The notes: a model not told the origin generated them from the letters alone. Positions 21,935 through 32,436 are shown, numbered from the stretch's first letter. The stretch: 64,000 bases of DNA from CAWHBO01 sp963827735 (GCA_963827735.1 CAWHBO010000008.1:1-64000), one strand, 5' to 3'. Numbers and translations are program-made.

Positions 21935-21953
21935 CGCCTCCAGGCCGACCGTG

Positions 21954-21989
21954 ACCCGCCGGGATAGGCCGCGGCCTATCCCGGCGGGT
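21954..21989. terminator. Perfect 36-bp palindrome between convergent genes
   Basis: ACCCGCCGGGATAGGCCG (21954-21971) is followed directly by its exact reverse complement (21972-21989). It lies between the SnoaL-like gene (plus, ends 21,934) and adenine deaminase (minus, ends 22,016), and likely ends transcription from both sides. Confidence 0.75.
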
Positions 21990-22015
21990 TCGCGCATATA
22001 CCCTCGCGAGGGAGC

Positions 22016-23727
22016 CTACTCCACCCACAGCGGCACGATCTTGAACTGATCCACATCGACCAGCCCCTGGTCCGTCAGCTTCAGGTGCGGGATCACCTCC
22101 AGCGCCAGGAAGCTGAGCGCCATGAACGGATCGTGCATGCTCGAGCCGAGCGTGCGCGCGGCGCCGATCACCTCGTCCAGGACGCGGCGCACCTCAGCGA
22201 TCGGCTTGTTGGACATCAGCCCGGCCACGGGCAGCGGCAGGCGCGCCAGGATGCGCACGCCGTCGGCGACGGCCAGCCCGCCGCCCATGTCGGCGATGGC
22301 GCCGGCCGCGGTGCTGAGCGAGATGTTGTCGGTGCCGGCCACGATCAGGTTGTGGTGGTCGTGCGCGATCGTGGAGGCGATCGCGCCGCGCCGCAGTCCC
22401 AGCCCCTGCACGAAGCCTTTGCCGACGCGCCCCGTCGCCATGTGCCGCTCGATCACCGCCATCTTGATGATGTCGCGCTCGATGTCGGGGATGGCGAAGC
22501 CGGACGCGGTGGGAATCTCCAGGACGCGATCCTCGGTGACGAGGTCATCGGGAATCGTGCCGATGACGTGGGCGCGACGGCCTTCGGCGGGGATGGTGAA
22601 GTCCACGGTGTGCCAGTTGACGTTCATCGAGCCGCGCAGATAAGACGGGCCGCTCCGGCAGCTCGAACGGCAGCATCACCCCGTTTTCCGCCACCACCTG
22701 CCCGTTGCGGATCACCAGCCGGACGGCGAATTCCTGCGGATCGTCGAAGACGATCAGGTCGGCGCGGTTGCCGGGCCGGATGCCGCCGCGATCGTAGAGA
22801 CGGAACCACTCGGCCGGGTTGAGGGTCGCCATGCGGATGGCGGTCACCACATCGATGCCCGCTCGAATGGCGCTGCGCACCAGGTGATCGACGCTGCCTT
22901 CGTCCAGCAGATCGGCCGGGTGGCGGTCGTCGGTGCAGAAGCAGATGCGCCGCGCGATTGTCGGGGGTGATCATCGGCAGCAGCTTGCCCAGGTTGTGTG
23001 CGTTGGTCGCCTCGCGGATCAGGATGTACATGCCCAGGCGCAGCTTCTCCAGCGCTTCCTCAGTGTTCGTGCACTCGTGATCCGAGCCGATGCCGGCGGC
23101 CACGTAGGCGTTGAGATCCCTGCCGCTGAGGCCGGGCGCGTGTCCATCGAGCACGCGGGTCTTGAAGGCGTCGAGCTTCTCCAGCACCACCGGGTCTTCG
23201 CGGACGACGCCGGGGTAGTTCATCATCTCCGCCAGACCCAGCACCCAGCGATCATTCTGGAGCGAGGCGATGTCCTTCGCCTCGAGATAGGCGCCGGCGG
23301 TCGCCATGTGGGTGGCGGGCACGCACGACGGCACCATCACGAACATGCTCAACTGGCCGTACTTGGCCTGGTCGAACATGTAGCGGATGCCGTCGAGGCC
23401 GAGCACGTTGGTGATCTCGTGCGGGTCGGCGATGACCGACGTGACCCCGCGCGGCACCACGGCCGCGGCAAATTGCCGCACGCCGACCATCGCGCTCTCG
23501 ATGTGCACGTGCGCGTCGATCAGCCCCGGCGCCAGGTAGCTGCCCTTCAGATCGATCTCGCGCTGCGCGCTGTAGCCCGGCCCGATGCCGACGATCCGGC
23601 CGTTGAAGATGGCGACATCGGTCGGGTAGATCTCGCCGGAGTAGACGTTGACCAGCCGAGCATTGCGCAATACCAGATCGGCAGGCACATCGCCGCGCGC
23701 CGCGCGAATCATGTCGTTGAGTTCCAT
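22016..23727 (-). CDS. ade: Adenine deaminase, two frame changes
   Basis: Amidohydrolase converting adenine to hypoxanthine and ammonia. ATG 23727, after GGAGGAAC, starts MELNDMIRAARGDVPADLVL. The metal site appears as LIDAHVHIESAMVG (HxH) and the family motif VIADPHEITNVLG follows. Later signatures are PSCVPATHMATAGAYL, GIGSDHECTNTEEAL and RICFCTDDRHPADLL, and the C-terminal adenine-deaminase domain carries IASTIAHDHHNLIVAGT and LALEVIPHLKLTDQGLVDV. Frame changes near 22,960 and 22,640 must be corrected; the result is about 570 residues, the usual length. It is divergent from a nucleoside-type ABC operon and shares its promoter region, fitting purine salvage. Confidence 0.92.
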
Positions 23728-23815
23728 GTTCCTCCTGAAGATTGGAGGTTGGAAGTTAGAGGTTAGAGGTTGGATGCTTCCAGTTTCCAGTCCTCTAGCT
23801 TCCAGATTGTGGTCG

Positions 23816-23824
23816 ATTATACCA
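23816..23824 (-). promoter_or_regulatory. Extended -10 promoter of adenine deaminase
   Basis: On the minus strand the sequence TGGTATAAT is a perfect extended -10. It leaves an ~80-base leader made of repeated CTCTAAC/TTCCAAC words before the ribosome site. Confidence 0.55.
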
Positions 23825-23849
23825 TACCTGACGCGAGGTGCGCGGACAT

Positions 23850-23868
23850 GACGCAAGTCATTTGCGTC
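23850..23868. promoter_or_regulatory. PurR-box-like palindrome between divergent purine genes
   Basis: GACGCAA-GTCAT-TTGCGTC is a perfect 7-bp inverted repeat. Its ACGCAA and TTGCGT half-sites equal those of the LacI-family PurR box, with one extra central base (5 instead of 4). It overlaps the -35 of the plus-strand promoter and lies about 26 bases upstream of the ade -10, so one repressor could control both. Confidence 0.5.
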
Positions 23869-23890
23869 GCGGCCTTTTTTGCACTACAAT
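23862..23890 (+). promoter_or_regulatory. Promoter of the BMP/ABC operon
   Basis: TTGCGT (23862-23867), a 17-base spacer that includes T6, and TACAAT (23885-23890). The -35 is the right arm of the PurR-like palindrome. The remaining 137 bases to ATG 24028 show no gene. Confidence 0.5.
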
Positions 23891-24027
23891 CAAGATCGAA
23901 AGATGCCCTATTTGGTTCTGTTTTGCGTCACGTTCCGTAGTCTGCATGGTGCGAAAGGTGATGATGCTGCAACACGACCTGTTCTATGCTCGGTGAGGAA
24001 CGTACCCATTCCACAGGAGGAGTATCC

Positions 24028-25321
24028 ATGGTTACCAATCGGCTCTGGGGCGTAATCGCCCTCCTCGTTGTTCTCTCGATGATCGTCGGCGCCTGCGCGC
24101 TGGCGCAGGCACCGGCACCGGCCCCGGCTGCTCCCGCGGCCAAAGCCGAGCCGACCAAAGCACCCGCTGCGCACCGCCGCGACCGCGGCCCCGGCTGCGA
24201 AGGCCGGCCTGCAGATCCCGGATGTCGAGAAGGGCAAGTTCAACGTCGCCGCGGTCCTGATCGGCCCGCATGACGACGGCGGCTGGAGCCAGGCGCACTA
24301 CGACGGCTTGACCTACCTCGAGAAGAACGTGCCGAACACGCACGTCGCCTACGTCGAAAACGTGCCCGAAGGCGCCGACTCCGAGCAGGTCATCCGCAGC
24401 CTGGCCCGCAAGGGCTTCAACCTGATCCTGACCACCTCGTTCGGCTACATGGATCCCATGGCGACCGTGGCCGAGGAATTCCCCAACCATGACGTTCATC
24501 CACGTCAGCGGCTACAAGTCCAACAACAAGAACTTCGGCAACCTGTTCGGCGCCATGGAAGACATGAAGTACCTGGCCGGCATGTTCGCCGGCTCGCGCG
24601 CCAAGATGGATGGCAACCCCAAGCTCGGCTACATGGCCACCTTCCCCATCCCCGAGGAGCTGCGCCTGGGCAACGCCTTCATGCTGGGCGCGAAGAAGAC
24701 CTGCCCGGAATGCACCATGGACGTGCGCTGGATCAACACCTGGCACGATCCGGTCGTCGAGAAGGAAGCCGCGGCCTCGCTGTTCGACGGCGGCGCGCAG
24801 GTGGTCTTCACCGGCGCCGATACGCCGGCCGTCGCCGACGTGGCGCAGGCGAAGGGCAAGTGGGGCATCACCTACGACTGGGTCGGCTCCTGCAAGGTCG
24901 AGCGCTGCCTCACGACGATCTACTGGAACTGGGGCCCGATCTACGCCAAGATCGCCAAGGACGTGATCGACAAGACCTACAAGCCCGGCTTCGATTACTT
25001 CGATGCCGACAGCGGCGCGCTGGGCCTGTTCGGCTTCATGGAAGGCCAGCAGCCGACCAAGGGCATGGCTGATCTGCCTGCCGAAGACATCCAGATGGTC
25101 AAGGACACGCTGGCCAAGATGCTGGCCGGGCAAGTTCACCCGCTTCGACGTCTTCTCCGGCGCCGATCAAGGACAACAAGGGCAACGTGATCGTGCCGGC
25201 CGGCGAGAAGATGGTGCAGGCCGACCTCGATCAGTTCCCGCCCGGCGCCAAGGGCCTGGAGTGCAAGTACTGCATGTACTGGTGGGCCGACGGCATCACC
25301 GCTGAGCTGCCGAAGCAGTAA
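24028..25321 (+). CDS. BMP-family substrate-binding lipoprotein (nucleoside-type ABC), frameshifted
   Basis: Extracytoplasmic binding lipoprotein. ATG 24028, after CAGGAGGAG, encodes a signal peptide with lipobox VGAC, then a Pro/Ala/Thr linker. The BMP/Med fold is recognised from GKFNVAAVLIGPHDDGGWSQ, HYDGLTYLEKNVP, RKGFNLILTTSFGYMDP, GNLFGAMEDMKYLAGMFAG and VVFTGADTPAVADVAQAKG. The C-terminus adds a Cys pair (LECKYCMYW), which is unusual. Four +1 corrections (near 24,170, 24,490, 25,130 and 25,160) restore about 430 residues. Characterised members bind nucleosides, and the neighbouring adenine deaminase supports a purine ligand (inference). Confidence 0.85.
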
Positions 25322-25332
25322 GTCGGTGGACT

Positions 25333-25392
25333 GTAGATTAGTGATCAGGAGACTGGGCCATCCAGGCCAATCGTACTGATCTGCTAATCTAC
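25333..25392 (+). terminator. Stem-loop between binding protein and ATPase genes
   Basis: GTAGATTAGTGATCAG (25333-25348) is complementary, with one bulge, to CTGATCTGCTAATCTAC (25376-25392). A hairpin just after a binding-protein gene often lowers or stabilises expression relative to the downstream transporter genes; no T-run is seen, so partial termination or RNA protection are both possible. Confidence 0.5.
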
Positions 25393-25454
25393 TCAGCTAC
25401 CGATTTGACCAGTTTACGCAACCTACCGAATCTACCCTTCCCCTGAGGATCCCC

Positions 25455-27000
25455 ATGCCCGAGACTGTCAACGCCGTCGAGATGCGCGGCATCGTCAAAC
25501 GCTTCCCCGGCGTGCTCGCCAACGATCACGTGGACTTTCGACCTGCGCCAGGGCGAAGTGCATGCCCTGCTCGGCGAAAACGGCGCGGGCAAGAGCACGC
25601 TGATGAACGTGCTGGCCGGCATGTACAAGCCCGAAGAAGGCACGATCACCGTCAAGGGCAAGCGCGTCAATTTCAACTCGCCGCGCGACGCCATTAGCGG
25701 CCGGGATCGGGCATGATCCACCAGCACTTCATGCTGGTGCCCTCGCAGACCGTGACCGAAAACATCATCCTTGGGCTTGATCCGAACCGCGCTTTCGTTC
25801 TGCCATGGCCGAACTGGACAAACAAGTGCTGGCGCTTGCAGGAGCAGTACGGCCTGAAAGTCGACCCCAAAGCCAAGATCTGGCAGCTCTCGGTCGGCGA
25901 GCAGCAGCGGGTCGAAATCCTCAAGATGCTCTACCGCGGCGCCGAAGTGCTCATCATGGACGAGCCGACCGCCGTGCTGACGCCGCAGGAGGTCGACGAG
26001 CTGTTCGTCACCCTGCGCTCATGGTCGCACAGGGCCATTCGATCGTCTTTATCAGCCACAAACTGGATGAGGTGCTGGCCATCGCCAACCGCGTGACGGT
26101 GCTGCGCCACGGCAAAGTGACCGCCGCCGGGCGTGCCCGTCACGGGCGCGACGCAAGCGCAACTGGCGCAACTGATGGTCGGCCGCGAGGTGGTCTTCCG
26201 ATCGACAAAAAGCCGGTTCAGCCGGGCGAGGTGGTGCTGCTCGTGGAGGGCATCGTGCGCGGAGAACGACCGCGGCCTGCCCGCGCTCCGCGATTTCTCC
26301 CTCCAGGTGCGCGCCGGTGAGATCGTCGGCATCGCCGGCGTGGCGGGCAACGGGCAGAGCGAGCTGGCGCAGGTCATCACCGGGCTGCGCAAGATCACCT
26401 GTGGCCGCGTGCTGATCAACGGCGAGGACATCGCGAACAAAACGCCGAGCGCGGCGCATCAGGCGTCACGTGGCCCACGTTCCCGAAGATCGGACGGGCG
26501 TCGGCAGTTCGCCGGGCCTCAGCCTGTCCGATAACCTGATCATGAAGAATTTTCGGCAGGCGCCCGTCTCCAGCGGCTGGGTGTTGAACCGAACGGTCAT
26601 CCATGACCAGGCCGTCGAGCTCAAAGCGGAGTATGACATCGCCGCGCCGAATGTCGAGGTGCAGGCACGGCTGCTCTCCGGCGGCAACCTGCAAAAGGCG
26701 ATCCTGGCGCGCGAAATGTCGATCGAGCCGAAGCTGATCATCGCGGTGCAGCCCACCCGCGGGCTGGATGTGGGCGCCATCGAGGCTGTGCAGCACGTCT
26801 TGCTCAGGGAGCGCGAAAACGGCACCGCGATCCTGCTGATCTCCGAGGAGCTGGAAGAGCTGATGTCTCTCTCCGACCGCATCATCGGCATCTACGAGGG
26901 GCAGAACATGGGTGAGCTGGCGGCCTCGGAAGCCACAATGACCGAGATCGGCCTGATGATGGCGGGAACGCCGCGCGGCGGTGACACGGTGACAAAGTGA
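25455..27000 (+). CDS. Double-domain ABC ATPase of a nucleoside-type importer, multiple frameshifts
   Basis: Cytoplasmic ATPase with two ABC cassettes, as in NupO/YufO and sugar (RbsA-like) importers. First cassette: Walker A LLGENGAGKSTLMNVLAG, Q-loop MIHQHFMLVPSQT, signature LSVGEQQRVEILK, Walker B VLIMDEPTAVL and switch FISHKLDEVL. Second cassette: GIAGVAGNGQSELAQVI, PEDRTGVG, signature LLSGGNLQKAILAREM and Walker-B region LIIAVQPTRGLD, where the usual catalytic Glu follows less clearly, as is common for the second domain of this family. At least six +1 changes between 25,540 and 26,470 need correction. The stop at 27,000 is built from GTGACAC words that continue into the spacer. Confidence 0.88.
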
Positions 27001-27037
27001 TTGGGTGACACGGTGAGCTTAGCACCCTGTCACCCAA
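27001..27037 (+). terminator. Hairpin of GTGACA words between ATPase and permease genes
   Basis: TTGGGTGACA (27001-27010) and TGTCACCCAA (27028-27037) are perfect 10-bp arms. The following spacer repeats CGTCACC, TTGTCACC and CTGTCACC, all variants of one word. Confidence 0.5.
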
Positions 27038-27085
27038 TCACCTCGTCACCTTGTCACCCTGTCACCAGTTTCAGGGGGAAAGCCC

Positions 27086-28200
27086 ATGGCTGTGAGTGAA
27101 CCGGTTCCGAGAGGCTTGCGACTTCCCTTCGAGGTGCGCATCGAGCGGCGGCTGACCGTGCCACGCTGGCTGCCGATATTGACCTCCATCGGCGCGCTGG
27201 TGGTGGCGTTCATCATCGGCGGCGTCGTGATCTATGCCGCCGGCGGGGAGCCGATCCGGTCCTACGAGCATATCGTGGAGGCGGCTTTCGGGAGCCTCGG
27301 CGTCTTCAATGACACCCTGGTCAAGGCCACGCCGCTGATCCTGGTCGGTCTCGCCTGCGCGTTGGCGTTTCGCATGCGGCTGTGGAACATCGGCGCGGAA
27401 GGCCAGTTCTTCCTGGGCGCGTGGGGCGCCAGCGCGGTCGTCCTGTTCCCGCTCCTGCCGGCCGACACGCCGCGCGTCATCATGCTCGCGGCGATGGCGC
27501 TGGCGGGCTTCATCTGCGGCGCGTTGTGGGGCTTCATCCCCGGCTATCTCAAGGCCAAATTCAACGTCAACGAAGTCGTCACGACGCTGATGATGAACTA
27601 CATCGCCGCGTCGTGGGTGCTGTTCTGGGTCTTCGGCGCGTGGAGCGAGGCCGGCTTCCAGATGTCGCCCATGTTCCCCAAGACCGCCTGGCTGCCGCGC
27701 CTCACGGACTACGCCCAGCAGGTGCCGGCTTCGGCGGCCTGACGCTGCACCTGGGCATCGTCTTCGGGTTGCTTGCTGCCGTCGTCGTCTGGTTCATCAT
27801 CAATCGCAGCCGGTGGGGCTATGAAATCCGCCTGATCGGCGACAACCCCCGCGCGGCCAATTACGCCGGCGTCAACATCGTGCGCAACACTGTGCTGGTG
27901 ATGATGCTTTCGGGCGGTCTGGCCGGCCTGGCCGGTATGTCCGAGATTACCGGCGTCGTCCACCGCTTGCAGGGTGCGATCTCGCCCGGCTACGGTTTCA
28001 CCGGCATCATCATCGCCTGGCTCGCCAAATTGAACCCGTTCGCCGTGGTGCTGGTCTCGATCCTGTTCGGCGGGCTGATCCAGGCCGGCCGCGAGATCCA
28101 GCCGTCGGGCGTGCCACGCATGTTGCAGGGCATCATTCTCTTCTGCGTCATCGCCAGCGATGTGTTGCTGAAGTATCAGGTGCGCATCGTGCGCCGCTAA
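27086..28200 (+). CDS. ABC permease 1 of the nucleoside-type importer
   Basis: Inner-membrane permease of the BPD_transp_2 family (NupP/YufP type). ATG 27086 follows GGGGGAAAG. A basic cytoplasmic N-terminus leads into about ten hydrophobic spans. The family signature is FRMRLWNIGAEGQFFLGAWG, then GFIPGYLKAKFNVNEVVTTLMMNYIA and IRLIGDNPRAANYAGVNI, the EAA-like contact region. One +1 change near 27,725 (QVPAFGGLTL expected) is needed. About 370 residues, normal. It pairs with the second permease at 28,665 to form the heterodimeric membrane channel. Confidence 0.9.
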
Positions 28201-28239
28201 TCCAAGTTCAGGTGCGGCAAGAACGGACCATTCAACTTC

Positions 28240-28574
28240 ATGAAGTATCATCACACTGGCATTCCAACGAAAAATGAACTCAAAGACGAGGTTCATCTTA
28301 GGCATCTTAAGATGTTCGTTAGTGGATATGGGAAGAACCCCTATGGCGTAGAATGGATGCGTTTTGAAGACGATGCCCCATATCCAGAACTCGTCAAGAC
28401 GGTGCCTCATGTGGCGTTTGAGGTTGAGGACCTGACAATAGCAATTTCTGGCAAGAACGTCATCATCGAGCCGAATAGTCCGACCCTGGCGTCCTTGTGG
28501 CTTTCATCGAAGACAACGGCGCCCCGATCGAACTCCTGCAAATCGATCGCGGCATCGCAGAGGAAGGCATATAA
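28240..28574 (+). CDS. VOC/glyoxalase-like small protein inside the transporter operon
   Basis: About 111 residues after correcting one frame change near 28,490. ATG 28240 begins MKYHHTGIPTKNELKDEVHL. It continues KMFVSGYGKNPYGVEWMRFE, VKTVPHVAFEVEDL and VIIEPNSP, and in the shifted frame VLVAFIEDNGAPIELLQI, ending at the TAA 28,572-28,574. This is the known single-domain VOC pattern, where conserved His and Glu residues can bind a metal (His5 or nearby, His in VPHVAFE, Glu in PIELLQ). The substrate is unknown. It lies between the two permease genes, so it is expressed with the nucleoside importer. Base use is slightly less GC-rich than its neighbours. Confidence 0.7.
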
Positions 28575-28664
28575 CGGGCTCCAAGCGCCTACCTCTTCAT
28601 CGAGTGAACTCGTAACGACGTTCCGTTATTGCGGGCTGCTCATCTCGAACGATAGGGAGCGTTT

Positions 28665-29634
28665 ATGAATTGGATCATTATCCTGCAAGCTGGCGTCGCG
28701 TCGGGCACGGTGTTGTTGTTCGCGGCGCTGGGCGAGATCCTGGCCGAGCGGTCGGGGGTGCTGAACCTGGGGATCGAGGGGATGATGCTCATCGGCGCGA
28801 TGACGGCGTACAGTACGGCCGTCGCGACCGGGCAACCGTGGCTCGGCGTGTTATACGCCATGTTGGCGGCCGGCGCGCTGAGCCTGCTCCACGCGCTGGT
28901 GACTGTGAGCTTCCAGGCCGACCAGGTGGTCAGCGGGTTGGCGATCAACTTCCTGGGCGTCGGGTTGAGCCTCGTCCTCGGCGAGGGGTTGAGCAAAGCC
29001 GGCGCGATCGCATGGTTGCCGACATTCACGGTGCCTGTTCTCTCCAGCATCCCGTTCATCGGCCCGATCCTGTTCACCAACCAGAGCGTGATGGTCTACA
29101 TCGGCTATCTGCTGACGCCGGCGGTGTGGTTCTACATCAATCGGACGCGGCCCGGGTTGCATCTGCGCGCGGTGGGCGAGTATCCCGCCGCGGCCGATGC
29201 GCTCGGCATCAACGTCTATCGGCTGCGCTACTTCTACGTGTTCATCGGTGGGCTGATGGCCGGGTTGGCCGGCGCGACGATCAGTCTGGCGGTATCGCCG
29301 GGGTGGTTCAGCGATCTCACAACCGCGGGCCAGGGCTGGATCGCCGTCGGCCTGGTGATCTTCGCGCAGTGGGATCCATGGCGGGCGATGGGCGGCGCCT
29401 ACATGTTTGGCGCGCTGCGCCGGTTAATCCTGGATCTCCAGGCGCCGAAGCTGCTGCTGGGGCTGGCTAACCCGTTCTTTTACATGCCCAAGTTCAGGCT
29501 TCTTCCTCCAGATGCTACCGTACGCGCTGGTCATCCTGATCCTATTCATCGGCTCGCGCGAGGCGATGAAGAAGCGCATCGGCGCGCCGGCTGCGCTGGG
29601 GGTGCCGTATGTGCGGGGGGAGCGGGGAAGGTAG
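28665..29634 (+). CDS. ABC permease 2 of the nucleoside-type importer
   Basis: Second BPD_transp_2 permease (NupQ/YufQ type). ATG 28665 begins MNWIIILQAGVASGTVLLFA. The diagnostic stretch GEILAERSGVLNLGIEGMML follows, then FQADQVVSGLAINFLGVGLS, LHLRAVGEYPAAADALGINV and VGLVIFAQWDPWRAMGGAY. About nine hydrophobic spans are present. One +1 change near 29,498 restores FLQMLPYALVILILFIGSREAMKKR and moves the stop to 29,632-29,634; about 320 residues in all. It closes the operon, followed by a long palindrome. Confidence 0.9.
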
Positions 29635-29661
29635 TCCCAGTTTGGATAATGGGTCAACAGC

Positions 29662-29703
29662 ACGCGGAACCGGCGCACCAAGCTTGGTGCGCCGGTTCCG
29701 CGT
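29662..29703. terminator. Perfect 42-bp palindrome between convergent genes
   Basis: Centred between 29,682 and 29,683 on AAGCTT, the arms ACGCGGAACCGGCGCACCAAG and their exact complement run to 29,703. It lies between the permease (plus) and the CoA ligase (minus) and is a likely bidirectional terminator. Confidence 0.8.
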
Positions 29704-29757
29704 CCAGGGACAAGTCCGCGTGCTGGCTCGGCGTGTGACCGTGTCACCGTGCGGGGA

Positions 29758-31386
29758 TTATCGCTCCGGCAGCACGTAGTCCTTGTATTGCGCCCGCAGC
29801 ACCTTCTTGTCGAACTTGCCGACGCTGGTCTTGGGCACCGCCTCGATGAAGACGACGTCATCCGGCAGGTACATGTTGGCGAACCGGCCCCGGAGCGTCT
29901 CGTAGATTTCTTCCTTGGTGATGCTGTCCTTGAAGTCGGGCTTGGGCACCACGCAGGCCAGCGGGCGCTCCTGCCACTTCGGGTGCGGCACGGCGATCAC
30001 GGCGGCCTCCAGCACCTTGGGGTTGCCCATGATGGCGTTCTCCAGATCCTGGCTGGAGATCCATTCGCCGCCGCTCTTCACCAGGTCCTTGGTGCGGTCG
30101 ACGATCTGCATGAAGCCGTCGGGGTCGATCGTGACCACGTCGCCGGTGCGGAACCAGCCGTCCTCGAACGAATCGGCCGAGCGCTCGTCGTTGTAGTAGC
30201 TCGCTGATGACCCACGGCCCGCGCACCTGCAGCTCGCCGAAGGCCTTGCCGTCCCACGGGATCTCGTGGCCCTGCTCGTCGACGGCGCGGATCTCGACTC
30301 CCGGCACCGGCGCGCCCTGCTTGGCGCGGATGGCGAACCGCTCCGCCTCGGGCAGTGCCTCGTGCTAGCTCCGCAGCCGGCTGACGGTGCCCAGCGGCGA
30401 CGTCTCGGTCATGCCCCAGGCGTGCATCACGGTCAGGCCGTGCTTCTTCTCGAAGCCCTCGATCATCGATTGCGGCGCGGCCGCGCCGCCGACGATCATC
30501 ATGCGCAGGCTGCTCAGATCGTAGCGCTCGCTTTCCAGCAGGTTCAGCAGGCCCAGCCACAGCGTCGGCACGCCGGCGGTCAGCGTGACCCGCTCGGCCT
30601 GGATCAGCTCGGCCAGGTCGCGCGGGGTCAGGTGCGGGCCGGGCAAGACCCACTTCACGCCCACCATGGTGCCGGCAAACGGCGTGCCCCAGGCCAGCAC
30701 GTGGAACATCGGCACCACCGGCATGAAGGTGTCGCGCTCCGACATGCCAAACGAGTCGGCCATGCTGAGGCCCAGGCTGTGCAGGTAGATCGAGCGGTGC
30801 GAGTAGACCACGCCCTTGGGGTTGCCCGTGGTGCCCGAGGTGTAGCACATCGCGGCCGCGTCGTTCTCGTCCAGCCGCGGCCAGGGGTAATCCGGGCTGG
30901 CGCCGCGGAGCAGCTCTTCGTAGGCATAGACGGGGCTAAGCGTGGTCTCGGGCGGCACGCGGTCACCCATCACGATGAACACCTTGGCGCAGCCGAGCTG
31001 CGGGGCCAGCTTCTCGAGCACGGGCAGCAGGGTGGGGTCGACAAACACGACGTGGTCCTCGGCATGGCAGAGGATGTAGGCGAGCTGATCGGCGGGCAGG
31101 CGCATGTTGAGCGGGTGCAGCACCGCGCCCATGCACGGCACGGCGAAGTAGAGCTCCAGGTGGCGGGTATTGTTCCAGGCAAAGGTCGCCACCCGGTCGC
31201 CGGGCTGCACGCCCAGCCTTTCCAGCGCGTTGGCCAGCCGCCCGACGCGCTCGAACATCTGGGCATAGTGTAGCGCTCCAGGCTCGGCCCGGCCTTGGTG
31301 ACGATCTCCTTGTTAGGGAACAGGCGCCGGGCGCGCTCCAGCATCGGCGTGATCGTGAGCGGGTAATCCATCATCAGTCCCTGCAT
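29758..31386 (-). CDS. Acyl-CoA synthetase (long/medium-chain fatty acid type) with an in-frame stop and a frameshift
   Basis: AMP-forming ligase activating a fatty acid with CoA. ATG 31386 follows GGAGG. Motifs in order: GDRVATFAWNNTRHLELYFAV, CYTSGTTGNPKGVVYSHRS (P-loop/A3), MIVGGAAAPQSMIEGFEKKHG, MHAWGMTETSPLGTVS (A5), DGWFRTGDVVTIDPDG (A7), IVDRTKDLVKSGGEWISSQDLE (A8) and PKTSVGKFDKKVLR (A10 Lys). An in-frame TAG at 30,365-30,367 splits the protein although the frame is the same on both sides (SRLRS, stop, HEALPEAERF). A +1 change lies near 30,200 and another near 31,265. Corrected length about 540 residues. Fatty-acid activation is secure; chain length is not. Confidence 0.87.
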
Positions 31387-31533
31387 GGCGACCTCCTTGA
31401 ATCGGGGAAAGGCATCCTCCGTCGGGAGCCGGTTGTTATATAAGTATCACACGATCTTGTAACGGAAACGAGCAAAGCGTATCACGAAAGAAGACGAATC
31501 ACAAATATCGCGATTCGGTCATGGACACAAAAA

Positions 31534-31567
31534 CACCTGCTCCGTGCCGACTGGCACGGAGCAGGTG
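31534..31567 (-). terminator. Rho-independent terminator after the MacB-like ABC operon
   Basis: Perfect 15-bp stem CACCTGCTCCGTGCC (31534-31548) / GGCACGGAGCAGGTG (31553-31567), loop GACT. Read on the minus strand it is followed by TTTTTGTG, and it lies 30 bases past the ATPase stop at 31,597. The rest of the 210-base gap to the CoA ligase start shows nothing clear. Confidence 0.85.
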
Positions 31568-31596
31568 CGGTATAGTATCCGAACACGCGTGTTACG

Positions 31597-32436
31597 TCAC
31601 GTTCCGAGATCAATCCTCTCCAGCAGCCTTCGCAGCGTTTCTCGTTCTTCTTCGTCCAAGTAGTTCGCCTTCAGCCCATTGTTCCCCAGAATCGCCTGTC
31701 CCAGCCGGCTATCGGCCAGGGTGCGCAGGTCCTCCTCCAGCGGGTCGAGCAGCAGGTGGTCGCTGACGATGCGGCCATCAGTACATGCGCACGATGCGCT
31801 GGGTGGCTCTGAGCCACCCGGCGGTCGTGGGTGACGATCACGATGGTCGTGCCCGGCGTGCGGTTGAGGTCGGCCAGCAGTGCCAGCACCTCCTCGCCGC
31901 TTTGGCGTGTCCAGGCTGCCGGTCGGCTCGTCGGCCAGGATCAGCGCCGGGTCGTTCGCCAGCGCACGCGCCACTGCCACGCGCTGCCGCTGGCCGCCGG
32001 AGAGCTGGCTGGGCAAGGCACTGCCGCGCTCGTGCCAGCCCCACCATCGCCAGCAGCATCTTGGCGCGTTCCCGCCGCTTCGCCGGCCGGCGAGTTGGCC
32101 CTGCATCGGCACCTCGACGTTCTCCAGCGCGCGTCAGGGTCGGCAGCAGGTTGTGGAACTGGAACACGAAGCCGACCGTCTTGGCCCGGAAGCGCGTCCA
32201 CGTTCTTGAGCCGCGCCAGGTTCTCGCCCGCCGACCCACACCTCGCCGGAGGTGGGCTGGTCGAGCGCGCCGAGCATGTTGAGCAGCGTGCTCTTGCCGC
32301 AGCCGCTCGGCCCCATGACGGCCAGCAGTTCGCCTCGCGGCACGACCAGGTTCACCCCGTCCAGCGCCCGCACAGCCGCCTCGCCGGAGCCGTAGGTTTT
32401 GGTGAGATTGGTGGTGCGAATCAGCTCTTCGGTCAT
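31597..32436 (-). CDS. MacB/LolD-type ABC ATPase, multiple frameshifts
   Basis: ATPase driving an FtsX-type export or lipid-extraction complex. ATG 32436 begins MTEELIRTTNLTKTYGSGEAA. Walker A is VMGPSGCGKSTLLNMLGALD, the family marker AFRAKTVGFVFQFHNLLPTL covers the Q-loop, and the signature and Walker B are LSGGQRQRVAVARALANDP and LILADEPTGSLD. A late His switch appears as VIVTHDRRVAQ. About five +1 changes between 31,770 and 32,240 need correction. About 240 residues plus a short C-terminal tail (LEEDLRTLADSRLGQAIL). Last gene of a three-gene minus-strand set with HlyD-type and FtsX-type partners. Confidence 0.85.

Noticed and set aside
3680..26500. Programmed ribosomal frameshifting in many genes
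   Set aside because: Too many sites, different contexts, no slippery heptamers or shared stimulators, and restricted to one half of the window; sequence or assembly error is simpler.
31831..32436. A second, separate ATPase gene in the MacB-like set
   Set aside because: The pieces in different frames contain consecutive motifs of one ABC cassette, not duplicates.
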